Shown piece after piece: positions 24,230 to 32,534 of a stretch of DNA of 64,000 bases. Each line of letters starts with the position of its first letter. Position 1 is the stretch's first letter. Source of the DNA: Planctomycetota bacterium. Its GTDB lineage: Bacteria > Planctomycetota > UBA1135 > GCA-002686595. Location of the stretch: NCBI GenBank assembly GCA_029250885.1, contig JAQXEK010000002.1:1-64000 (forward strand), written 5' to 3'. The position numbers and the translations under genes were made by a program. The notes under the pieces are model-generated. The model saw nothing but the letters and a program-made list of their open reading frames with translations. It did no database searches and was not told the DNA's origin.

Positions 24230-25804
24230 CTAACGTGCGCCGGCAACCTTGCCGTAGCGGAAGTAGACTTCGATGCAGAGGGCCATCAGGGCGGTGGAGT
24301 AGACCCGGCCGCCGGCGTAGCCCCAGGGCCCGACGGGGTCCCAGGAGCCTTTCTCGTCTCCGTCCTTACGCTGGTTTTCGAGGATGGTCTTCTTCAAGGC
24401 CGCCTCCCACTTCTTCCAGTGCGTGCCACCGAGCTGATACATGGCGTAGGAGCCGTAGTACCAGTAGTACATGTCGCTACCGAAGCCGTCCGGGTCCCAC
24501 TCGGGAAGGGTGCGCAGCATCAGGTCGCCGTGCTTCTTCAGGATGGGACTCTTCTTCGGGTCGGTCTCGCCCATGAACATGCGAACCAGAAGGCCCACAG
24601 CGGTCATGGCCTCGCCCTTCTCAGCGGGGAAGTGATCGTTGACTCCGGTGATACGTGAGGACAGGTTGCCGTACTCGCTGTAGCCCACGCGGCCGTTGGA
24701 CTCGTCGGTGACCTCCTTCAGCCACTCGCGAGCGCCATCGTAGGCACCCGGATCAATCTGCAGCTTCGCGTCCTCGGCGGCCTTGATGGCGAAGATCATC
24801 CAACCGGTCACGGAGGTGTCGTTCGCGCCCATGGGCGGCTCGTCGTAACGCCAAGCGCTGTACGGGTTACGAGCGCGGTTGATGTAGTTGATCGCGTTCT
24901 GGCAGGTCCGCTTCAGCAGGGGACTCTTGGTGGCGTAGTAGGCCTCGCAAAGGGCAAGGGTGCCGATCGCGTGGTTGTACAGGAACTCGTGGCTGGACTT
25001 CTCGCCCAACAGGCCCGAGTCGGGATCCTGCATGCTGCGAAGCCACTTGATGCCCATGGCCACCTGGACCTTGTAGTCGCCGGAGTCCGTGGTGTTGCCC
25101 TCGCCGAGGAACGCCAGCAGGGCCAAGCCCGTGGAGCCAACGTCGTGCTGGGGGTAGCCCGGGTCGCCACAGACCGTGTTGCCGATCTTGCCGCACTCGG
25201 TGCTGAACTCGTCCGTGTCCCAAGAGCCGTCCGGAGACTGGTGGTTCTTTAGCCACTCCAAAGCGTCCTTCAGGGCCTGGTCGAGCCCTTTACCGTGGGC
25301 CGCGCGCAGGTTCCTGCGACCGCCGAGGCGTCCACCGAACTTACCGCCGGCGCCGCCACCGATGCCCATGACATCGTTGGAGTTGTCCGAGTCAAAGGGC
25401 GAGTCCGAGTTCATGTCCGGGTCACCAACCATAGACTCGAAGGGCTGATCCACGTCCTCTTCGTTGTGGTCTGAGACCTCGGCGTCCTTGAGGATCGGCT
25501 CCTCGATGGGCTCGATCTCCTCTTCCTCTTCCGGGATCTCCTCCTCTTCGGGCTCCTCGATAGGCTCGTCGGCGGGGGCTTCCACGGAAGCGGTGATGAC
25601 CGGGGGGTCTTCCTTGTTGAACGCATCCCACGGGATGGCGGCAAGCACGAAAAAGGCTAGCAGGTGGGCTGCGCCGGAGATGGCGAGCCAGGGGGCGCGT
25701 CCCATCCAATCGTAGAGGACGTCGTTGAAGGTGGTCTCCTCTTCCCAGGGACGGGGGAGGGTGCTCTCGATCTGTTCGACGTCTTTGTAGTCCGCGTTAC
25801 TCAT
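24230..25804 (-). CDS. Membrane-anchored alpha/alpha-toroid protein, copy 2 (paralogue)
   Basis: A 524-residue tandem paralogue of the gene at 22380. The start (IESTLPRPWEE, DVLYDWMGRAPW), the membrane segment (~40-57) and the toroid from ~185 are nearly the same, while the linker (~62-170) differs: here it is a long Glu/Pro/Ile acidic run (EEEEIPEEEEEIEPIEEP) followed by a Gly-rich basic patch (GGAGGKFGGRLGGRR). Conserved segments such as NDHFPAEKGEAMTAVGLL and DMYYWYYGSYAMYQLGG should mark the functional face. No cyclase DxDD motif is visible. The N-terminus suggests the toroid faces the periplasm, tethered to the inner membrane. Confidence 0.78.
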   Translation of the reverse strand: MSNADYKDVEQIESTLPRPWEEETTFNDVLYDWMGRAPWLAISGAAHLLAFFVLAAIPWDAFNKEDPPVITASVEAPADEPIEEPEEEEIPEEEEEIEPIEEPILKDAEVSDHNEEDVDQPFESMVGDPDMNSDSPFDSDNSNDVMGIGGGAGGKFGGRLGGRRNLRAAHGKGLDQALKDALEWLKNHQSPDGSWDTDEFSTECGKIGNTVCGDPGYPQHDVGSTGLALLAFLGEGNTTDSGDYKVQVAMGIKWLRSMQDPDSGLLGEKSSHEFLYNHAIGTLALCEAYYATKSPLLKRTCQNAINYINRARNPYSAWRYDEPPMGANDTSVTGWMIFAIKAAEDAKLQIDPGAYDGAREWLKEVTDESNGRVGYSEYGNLSSRITGVNDHFPAEKGEAMTAVGLLVRMFMGETDPKKSPILKKHGDLMLRTLPEWDPDGFGSDMYYWYYGSYAMYQLGGTHWKKWEAALKKTILENQRKDGDEKGSWDPVGPWGYAGGRVYSTALMALCIEVYFRYGKVAGAR

Positions 25805-26007
25805 GCCTAGTGTTGGGCTTTTGAGCGCCGGATGGCGCCCGGGGGTGGCCTTCAGGGGCCAAGGTGTTCGTGTTCCAGTTGGGGCCGCTCAGACGGCATC
25901 CATTTAATGGAGGCACGGAGGGCAAACCCCAAACGGGGCCCGAAATCTGGGGTTCAAAGTATATCGACGTAATCTGGAAAGACTACGCCCGCTTAGCTGA
26001 TTGCCGT

Positions 26008-27087
26008 CTATCGGCGCGCAGCGGCCCGTCGAGCCCAGGGCGGATCGATTCGGATGCCGTTGGGAAGGCGGATGTACGCGGCCCGCCAGAGCTGGTCGGC
26101 CCCGTTCCCAACCCGGATATCGTCCCAGCGGTTTTGAAGGCCGCGCTGCAGGGCGATCTGCATACCGGGGGAGTTAAAGGCCGGAGCTTCTTGGCCTTCG
26201 AGCATCTCGACCACCCTCACGATGTCGTAACCCGCGATTTCGTCCTCTTCGAAGTACGGCATGACCATGGAGAGGGCGCCGCGGTGCGCATCCTCGAGGA
26301 AAGCGCGAACCCCCGGCTCGGCGATCTGGTCGATGGCAACCTGGTCCGTAATGCCGCGCCTCTCGCGCAGGAAGGCGCCGTATTCGTCCACGAAAGCGCC
26401 CATGTCTGCGCCGTCCACAATCTGCTGGCGCAGGTCCGTGGCCACATCTAGGGCTGTTTCGGCGTCTCCCCAGGCGTTGGCGACCAGACGCAGGTACTGC
26501 AGGATGTACCGAGAGGGCGTTTCGTAGCCTGCCTTGTTCACGTAGTAGGCCTCCCGGAGCTGGCCCGGGCGCACATAGCGGTCCTCGCTCGGCCGGTCGG
26601 CACCACTGGTTTGGCCGCTGACCTTCTGCATCCAGATGCTGCGATACAGCTCCTCGCGGATGCTCTGGCGCATCTGGCCGAGGTCCTGCACGCCCTCCTC
26701 AAGGAACCAGTCGGTCGTTTCACTGGCGGACATGCCCCGGCGCTTGTTGGTCAGGAAACCGTCGATCGTGCGCTCGACATCCGAACCGGCGACCCCGAGA
26801 GAGCGGCCGGCCTGGGTCTGTAGGTGCACCATGATGGAGTCGGTGATGACGTCGTCCCGCAGGGCGTCCGCATCCTCCTGGGTTGTGGCCTCCGCGTTGC
26901 CGCGGGCTTTATTCATCGAGGTGTTCAACTGGCGCAGTGTCACGATCTCGTCGTTGACGATCAAAGCCACGCCGTCAAAGACCTGCCAGCCTTCGTCGGT
27001 GGTCTCAGACGGGGCTGGCTCCTGGGGAAGCGGCGCAGCCGTGGCGGCAAAGATGGCGAGGGCGATGAGGCTGAGGTTCGTGATCAT
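26008..27087 (-). CDS. SurA/parvulin-like exported protein
   Basis: A 359-residue protein with a signal peptide (MITNLSLIALAIFAATAAP). The segment FDGVALIVNDEIVTLRQLN is the typical start of SurA-type periplasmic chaperones, and the helical region to ~190 fits the chaperone domain. The later part (SRYILQYLRLV...AETALDVATDLRQQIVDGADMGAFVDEY...) has the outline of a parvulin prolyl isomerase domain, but the sequence is diverged and I cannot confirm an active site. It starts four bases after the mfd stop, so it is the last gene of the rnc-mfd unit. It probably helps fold outer-membrane or secreted proteins. Confidence 0.75.
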   Translation of the reverse strand: MITNLSLIALAIFAATAAPLPQEPAPSETTDEGWQVFDGVALIVNDEIVTLRQLNTSMNKARGNAEATTQEDADALRDDVITDSIMVHLQTQAGRSLGVAGSDVERTIDGFLTNKRRGMSASETTDWFLEEGVQDLGQMRQSIREELYRSIWMQKVSGQTSGADRPSEDRYVRPGQLREAYYVNKAGYETPSRYILQYLRLVANAWGDAETALDVATDLRQQIVDGADMGAFVDEYGAFLRERRGITDQVAIDQIAEPGVRAFLEDAHRGALSMVMPYFEEDEIAGYDIVRVVEMLEGQEAPAFNSPGMQIALQRGLQNRWDDIRVGNGADQLWRAAYIRLPNGIRIDPPWARRAAARR

Positions 27088-27091
27088 GGTT

Positions 27092-30000
27092 CTAGATTTG
27101 GGCGGCGAGGCTGATTCTCTTAGCTTTAGGGTCGCCCCGCAAGGTTGCTTCGAGCCACTCGGTCGCTTTTCTTGCGTCGAGCCCCTTGGGGACCATCAGG
27201 AAGCCCTTGCCCTGGCCCTGGGGGCGCATCTCGACGGGAGCGCCGCTGGAGGCAAGGGCCGCTTCGAGGGTTGCGCGGTCCCGGTAGGCAATCAGCCAGC
27301 GGTCCTCGCGCAGGGAGACGCGGGTCAGGCTCGCGCTGGCGAAAAGGACCCGCAGGTGGAACTGGCGCACCAGCTCCTTGGCTTCGGCGGGCACCCGGCC
27401 GAACCGGTCCCGCAGCATGGCGAGGGCTTCCTTGGCGTCGCCCGCGGTGCGAATCTCGTGGAAGGACCGCAGCAGCTCAAGCCTGGAGTCCGCCGACGGA
27501 ATCCACTTGTCACAGAGGAATGCCTTGAGCCCCAGCTCGAGCTCCACCTCGCCGGGATCCACAAACTCGTCTGGCCGGTACTCCGTTGACTGTACATCGC
27601 CGCCCCTCTGCATGCGCTCGACGGTTTTGCGCAGGAGCCGGCAGTACAGGTCGTAACCTACGGACGTGATGTGCCCGGACTGCTCGGGACCCAGAATGTT
27701 GCCCGCGCCGCGCAGCTCCAGGTCCTTCATCGAGATCGCAAAGCCCGAGCCCAGGTGGTTGAGCTCTTCCAGGGCCTTGAGGCGCTGCTCAGCGATCTCG
27801 GTCAGGGTCTTCTCCTCGTCCGTCAGCAGATAACAGTAGGACTTGTGGGAGCCTCGGCCGACCCGGCCCCGGAGCTGGTGCAGCTCGCTCAGGCCGAAGT
27901 GGTTGGCGCGGTCCATAAGGATCGTGCCCGCAGTCGGGATGTCGATGCCGTTCTCGATAATCGTGGTCGCTACCAGCACATCCGCCTCGCCCCGGGTGAA
28001 CAGGCCCATGATCTTCTGCAGGATCGTGCCGGCCATCTGGCCGTGGCCTACTAAAAAAGTGCACTCGGGCACCAGCTCGGCCAGCTCCCGGGCGACGCGG
28101 TCGATGGACTGCACGCGGTTGTGCAGGAAGAAGCTCTGGCCGCCGCGGTTCTTCTCTCGCAGCAGCGCCTCGCGGATGGCCTGCTTGTCGGTGCCCGAGG
28201 CCAGGATCGTCTCGATGTCCTGGCGGCCCGGCGGCGGCGTGGTCAGGGCCGAGATGTCCCGCAGCCCTGACATGGACATGTGCAGGGTGCGCGGGATCGG
28301 CGTCGCGGACAGGGTTAGGATGTCGACCTGGGCACGCATCTTCTTGAAGTGCTCTTTGTGGGTCACGCCGAAGCGCTGCTCCTCGTCAATGATGATCAAG
28401 CCCAAGCGCTTGAAGTTGACGTCCTTCGAGAGAATGCGGTGGGTGCCGATCAGGATGTCGACCTCGCCGCGGCCCGTGGACTCAGCGATAGCCTTGGCCT
28501 TGGCGCCGGTGACGTAGCGCGACAGGGACTCGACGCGCACGGGGAAGTCCGCAAGCCGCGTACGGAAGGTCGAGTTGTGCTGGCCGGCCAGCACAGTTGT
28601 CGGAACGAGCACGGCGACCTGGCCGCCGCCCGCAACCACGCGAAAGGCGGCGCGTATCGCGACCTCGGTCTTTCCAAACCCCACGTCGCCGCAGAGCAGC
28701 CGGTCCATGGGTAGGGCGCTGGTCAGGTCCGCGTGGATCTCCGAGTCGGCAAGGGACTGGTCGGGGGTGTCCTCGTAGGGAAACTCCGCCAGCATCTGGG
28801 TGACCATGTTCTGCTCTTCCGTGGGCGCGCCGGCGTTGTCTTCCGTCTCGAACCACGCCGGGCGCTTCTTCATCTCGCGCTTGGCTTGGACCTCGAGCAG
28901 CTCGGCGGCTAGGTCGGCCAGAGCCTTCTCGACCTTCTCCTTACGCTTCTTAAAGGACTTGCCGCCGATCTTGTCCAGGGAGACGCCGCTGCCCTTGCCG
29001 CTGGCGATGTAGCGCTGGACCAGGTCGACCCGGGATGCCGGGACGTAAAGAACGACCTCGTCCTGGTACTCGATGCAGAGGTGCTCTTCCTCGCCGCCGC
29101 CGCGGGGCATGCGCTTCAGCCCAAGGTAGCGACCGAGCCCGTGGACCGCGTGAACAACGAAGTCGCCCAGTCGAAGCTCGAAGAACGATTGCAGGGCGCG
29201 TGCCTTGTGGATGGCTTGGCTCTTCTCGATGCGCCGCGTACCCTCGATGCCGATCAGTTCGCGGTGGTTGACGACGATGAGCGGCGGCTTGGTTAGGCGG
29301 AATCCGCGGCCAAGGGCGCCCATGCGCAGTTCGACCCTGTCGTCCTCGCAGAAGACCTCGGACATGCGCGAGAGCTCCGCTTCGGTGCTGCAGAGTACGA
29401 TGCCGCGAGCCTTTTTGGCAGCCCGATCGAGCGCCTCCCCAAGGGCTGCCGACGCTTCGGTCATGCCGACCGAGAGGCCCTGGACCGAGCGCACTTCGAA
29501 GCTTAGCCCGCGCGTAGGCAGACTCTGCAATTCTAGGGATGCGTGCCGATCCAGGCTCTTATTCCACTGAAGGAGCGCCGCGCCGTGCATCGAGGATTGC
29601 ACCCGCAGGCCCTCGGCCATGTCGGCGATGCGCAGAGGTTCGACCTGGACTAAGACGGACGTTGGCGCGATCAGTTCGTCCACGCGCTTGCCCTGGCCGG
29701 TCTCCACGTCGCCCGCGTCACTGGCGATGCAGACGGCGATGCGGGTCAGGGTGTCGGTACTACGCTGAGAAGCCGGATCAAACAGCCGGATGGACTCGAT
29801 CTCTTCGTCAAAGAGCTCGATGCGCAGGGGCTCTTCATTTGCAAAGGGGAACAGGTCTAGAATATCTCCGCGCAGGCTGACCTCTCCGGGCGTCTCGGCA
29901 AGGGGCTGGCGCGTGTAGCCGGCCATGGCTAGGCGCGTGAGCACGGCCTCGGCGTCGAGCTTGCCGCCAACCTGCAGGTGCAGAAATTCCTTCTCGAGGG

Positions 30001-30448
30001 TGTCGGCGATGGGTAAGGGCTGCAGGCAGGCGAGAAGCGACGCGACGATCAGCCGCGGCCGGCGCTCGGCGGGCCCGCCGAGAAGGCCGGCGACCTGTAG
30101 GCGCCCGCGGATCGTCTCCGGGTCCGCGTGGGCCTTGCGGTTCGAGCCCGAGGAGTAGGTCTCCCGGGCGGGCAGGTGGCAGACCTCGATGCCGAGTGCT
30201 TCGAGGTCCGCGGTGAATGCCTCGGCTTCGGGTTCGGACGAGGTTACTACGAGCCAAGGACCCGGAGCGTGGTTGATGAGGCCGCTGAGTAGTAAGGCTT
30301 GGGACGATCCCCAGAGTCCGCCCGCCGAGGCTCGACCGCCGCCGGCGAGCTCCCGCGCCAGGGTCTGGAACGACGCTTGGCTTGAGAAGATCTCGGGGTC
30401 GAGTACGGGGCCGCCGAAGACGCCGTCTTGGATGCGATTGGCGGTCAT
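27092..30448 (-). CDS. mfd: Transcription-repair coupling factor Mfd
   Basis: A 1118-residue ATP-dependent DNA translocase that removes stalled RNA polymerase and recruits UvrA. It has the UvrB-like N-terminal region, an RNA polymerase interaction domain (LRLGDFVVHAVHGLGRYLGL near 430), helicase motifs with Walker A GDVGFGKTEVAIRAAFR near 586 and IIIDEEQRFG near 685, motif VI (QLRGRVGRGSHKSYCYLL) and a C-terminal TRCF domain. Length and order are standard. Its start overlaps the rnc stop by four bases, so rnc-mfd are translationally coupled. Confidence 0.96.
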   Translation of the reverse strand: MTANRIQDGVFGGPVLDPEIFSSQASFQTLARELAGGGRASAGGLWGSSQALLLSGLINHAPGPWLVVTSSEPEAEAFTADLEALGIEVCHLPARETYSSGSNRKAHADPETIRGRLQVAGLLGGPAERRPRLIVASLLACLQPLPIADTLEKEFLHLQVGGKLDAEAVLTRLAMAGYTRQPLAETPGEVSLRGDILDLFPFANEEPLRIELFDEEIESIRLFDPASQRSTDTLTRIAVCIASDAGDVETGQGKRVDELIAPTSVLVQVEPLRIADMAEGLRVQSSMHGAALLQWNKSLDRHASLELQSLPTRGLSFEVRSVQGLSVGMTEASAALGEALDRAAKKARGIVLCSTEAELSRMSEVFCEDDRVELRMGALGRGFRLTKPPLIVVNHRELIGIEGTRRIEKSQAIHKARALQSFFELRLGDFVVHAVHGLGRYLGLKRMPRGGGEEEHLCIEYQDEVVLYVPASRVDLVQRYIASGKGSGVSLDKIGGKSFKKRKEKVEKALADLAAELLEVQAKREMKKRPAWFETEDNAGAPTEEQNMVTQMLAEFPYEDTPDQSLADSEIHADLTSALPMDRLLCGDVGFGKTEVAIRAAFRVVAGGGQVAVLVPTTVLAGQHNSTFRTRLADFPVRVESLSRYVTGAKAKAIAESTGRGEVDILIGTHRILSKDVNFKRLGLIIIDEEQRFGVTHKEHFKKMRAQVDILTLSATPIPRTLHMSMSGLRDISALTTPPPGRQDIETILASGTDKQAIREALLREKNRGGQSFFLHNRVQSIDRVARELAELVPECTFLVGHGQMAGTILQKIMGLFTRGEADVLVATTIIENGIDIPTAGTILMDRANHFGLSELHQLRGRVGRGSHKSYCYLLTDEEKTLTEIAEQRLKALEELNHLGSGFAISMKDLELRGAGNILGPEQSGHITSVGYDLYCRLLRKTVERMQRGGDVQSTEYRPDEFVDPGEVELELGLKAFLCDKWIPSADSRLELLRSFHEIRTAGDAKEALAMLRDRFGRVPAEAKELVRQFHLRVLFASASLTRVSLREDRWLIAYRDRATLEAALASSGAPVEMRPQGQGKGFLMVPKGLDARKATEWLEATLRGDPKAKRISLAAQI

Positions 30449-31107
30449 AGCGGTTCGGCCTCGATGACCTGTAGGGCTTCCATCGCGGCATAGCGCTCGG
30501 CCTCCTTTCGCGTTCGACCCCAGGCGGATGGATAGGTCGCGCCGCCCAGGTAAGCTTGGACTAGGAACGCGCGTCGATGGGCCTCGCCGCGCTGATCGAG
30601 CAGATTGTACTGGGGTGGTTCGCCGCCACCGGACTGGGCAAATTCCTGCAGGCGCTGCTTGTGGTTGCGCTCTTGCCCAGCGCTAGAAGCCTGTGCGAAT
30701 GCGCTGGCCAAGGTCTTTAAGGTCCAGGTCCTGGCGCCCTCGAGGCCGGCGTCGAGGTAGATCGCGCCGAGCACCGCTTCGTAGAGGTTTGCGAGCACCG
30801 AACGCGGTGCCGCTTCTGCGGCCATGCCGCGACCGAACTCGGCTTGGTTCGCAAGCCCGATGCGGCGGGCTGCCTCTGCCAGGGTCTCCCTGGAAACTAG
30901 CCACGCCTTTGCCGTGGTGAGCTGGCCCTCGCTGTGGTCCGGATGCATGCGGAACAGTTCCTCGGCTGCAATCAGGTCTAGAACGGTGTCCCCGAGGAAC
31001 TCTAGGCGCTCGTTGTCCCGATTCGCGCCCGTGGATGCGTGGGTCAAGGCACGCTGGCGCAGCTCGTCATTCCGAAAGTGATGTCCGATTCCATTCACGG
31101 CCCGCAT
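30445..31107 (-). CDS. rnc: Ribonuclease III
   Basis: Double-stranded RNA endonuclease that processes rRNA precursors and structured mRNAs. The 220-residue protein has the catalytic signature NERLEFLGDTVLDL near residues 33-46, the second metal-binding acid in LYEAVLGAIYLDAG near 108-121, and a C-terminal dsRNA-binding domain (YNLLDQRGEAHRRAFLVQAYLGG...GRTRKEAERYAAMEAL). Key residues are present. It is first in the rnc-mfd-surA-like unit and divergent from the small gene at 31137. Confidence 0.95.
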   Translation of the reverse strand: MRAVNGIGHHFRNDELRQRALTHASTGANRDNERLEFLGDTVLDLIAAEELFRMHPDHSEGQLTTAKAWLVSRETLAEAARRIGLANQAEFGRGMAAEAAPRSVLANLYEAVLGAIYLDAGLEGARTWTLKTLASAFAQASSAGQERNHKQRLQEFAQSGGGEPPQYNLLDQRGEAHRRAFLVQAYLGGATYPSAWGRTRKEAERYAAMEALQVIEAEPL

Positions 31108-31136
31108 TCTAAACGAATGTGCCGTAAGCTAGAACC

Positions 31137-31328
31137 ATGAGCTCGAAGGACCCGGCAGAAGAAACCGACTACGCGCCCAGGCCCCACGATTTCTTGGTGG
31201 AGCCCCTGTTCGCCCCGTTTGAGAAGTGCAAGCAGGGAGAGCTCGCAGACGAAGCCGAAGGGGCCAAGTCACGCGGGCTGCTGGGTCGGCTATTCGGTTG
31301 GCTGCTGCCGCGCAAGACCACGAGCTAG
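31137..31328 (+). CDS. Small hypothetical protein
   Basis: A 63-residue protein of unknown function. The start is acidic (SSKDPAEETDY), the middle reads VEPLFAPFEKCKQGELADEAEG, and the end is an amphipathic basic helix (GLLGRLFGWLLPRKTTS) that could lie on a membrane. It is divergent from rnc, 30 bases away, and convergent with the beta-propeller gene, nine bases away. I keep it because it exactly fills the gap and its codon use resembles its neighbours; evidence is otherwise thin. Confidence 0.5.
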   Translation: MSSKDPAEETDYAPRPHDFLVEPLFAPFEKCKQGELADEAEGAKSRGLLGRLFGWLLPRKTTS

Positions 31329-31337
31329 CCCGCGCCG

Positions 31338-32486
31338 CTACTTGTCCGCGATCCGGGACAGGGGCACAAGGCGAGTGATGCGCCCGGCGATGTTCCAGTC
31401 CATGACCAGCAGGTTTCCCACGCTGTCGATGCGCGCGCAGTGGGGGGCGAGGAACGCGCCGTCGCGCCACTTGTCCGGCGTGACACCGAAGTTTGCATGC
31501 TGGGACTTGTCCGGGTTATCTCCGAGGTGCGTGATGAGCTCAAGCTTCTCGTCTAGCAGGGTGACGCGGCCCGCGAGGTCCGCGACCACGGCGACATCGC
31601 CGGCAAACTGCAGGTGGCAGGGCCTTCGCAGCAGCCCGGACTCTGGGTCCGTACCGCCCAGGTACTTGCCGTCGAGAGAGAATCGCGCAATGCGGTGGTT
31701 CTCGCGATCTGAAACTAACAACGTCGGCGTGTCGCCATGGGTGTCGAGCCAGAGACCGTGGGGTGTACGCAGGTGCTCGGGGCCCTCGCCGGGACCGCCG
31801 AAGCTGCTCAGGTAGATGCCGTCGGCGCTGTAGATGTGGACCCAAGAGAGCCCGTAGCCATCGGCCACATACAGCCTGCCATCGGGCGCAACCGCGACGC
31901 TGGTTGGCTTGTAGCTTGAGCGGTTCTCGTACTTGCTGCTGGCCGCGGGGAACTCGAGCTCGAGCAGGACTTCGCCGCTCAGAGTCGTTTTAAAGACGCG
32001 CTGCTTAGAGGTCTGTGCGATGAACAGAGACTCGACCAAGACCTCTGCGTTCTCGGTCATGCCCTCCGACTCGGTGATGACGTTCTCGGTCTCGGTCACG
32101 ATGGAGAGCCCGTGGACACCCGCGCCCCAGTCTGCGCCAAAGCTGCGCACGAAGTTGCCGTGCTTGTCGAAGACCTGAATCGCATCGCCGGTGTCCGCGC
32201 TCAAGAAGACGTTGTCCTGGGCATCGGTCACGATGCAACCGTGGGTGCTGCCGAGCCACTGGCGTTGATCTGGCAGCTTGAGCCAGTCGCTCTCCCAGAG
32301 ATAGGGCGTCTTCGCGCCGCCTGTGATGTAGACCTTGCCGTCGCTCTTCGCGCCCTCGAAATGCGGGCCTTGATCCGTGTCCCTCTCACCGGCATCGTGG
32401 GCGACTTCGTGGGCAGCGCAGATCCCAACGAGGGCGAATGAGGCAGCACAGAGGCCCTGAATGAGAGGTCTAATGGCGACGGGCAT
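31338..32486 (-). CDS. Exported NHL-type beta-propeller protein
   Basis: A 382-residue protein with an N-terminal signal (LIQGLCAASFALVGICAAHE). The rest is a beta-propeller of NHL-like blades: HGCIVTDAQDNVFLSADTGD, VFDKHGNFVRSFGADWG, PTSVAVAPDGRLYVADGYG, VHIYSADGIYLSSFGGPGEG, HRIARFSLDGKYLGG, and ARIDSVGNLLVMDW. Such propellers bind sugars or proteins or serve as lyases; no active site can be named. It is the last gene of a four-gene minus-strand unit (DUF1549/1553, DUF1501, DUF2231-cytochrome, propeller), which puts it in a periplasmic substrate-handling system. Confidence 0.8.
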   Translation of the reverse strand: MPVAIRPLIQGLCAASFALVGICAAHEVAHDAGERDTDQGPHFEGAKSDGKVYITGGAKTPYLWESDWLKLPDQRQWLGSTHGCIVTDAQDNVFLSADTGDAIQVFDKHGNFVRSFGADWGAGVHGLSIVTETENVITESEGMTENAEVLVESLFIAQTSKQRVFKTTLSGEVLLELEFPAASSKYENRSSYKPTSVAVAPDGRLYVADGYGLSWVHIYSADGIYLSSFGGPGEGPEHLRTPHGLWLDTHGDTPTLLVSDRENHRIARFSLDGKYLGGTDPESGLLRRPCHLQFAGDVAVVADLAGRVTLLDEKLELITHLGDNPDKSQHANFGVTPDKWRDGAFLAPHCARIDSVGNLLVMDWNIAGRITRLVPLSRIADK

Positions 32487-32534
32487 AATTGGGCTTGGGA
32501 GAGTAGTGGGCGAAAAGGGAGCTCCGAGGGACAG

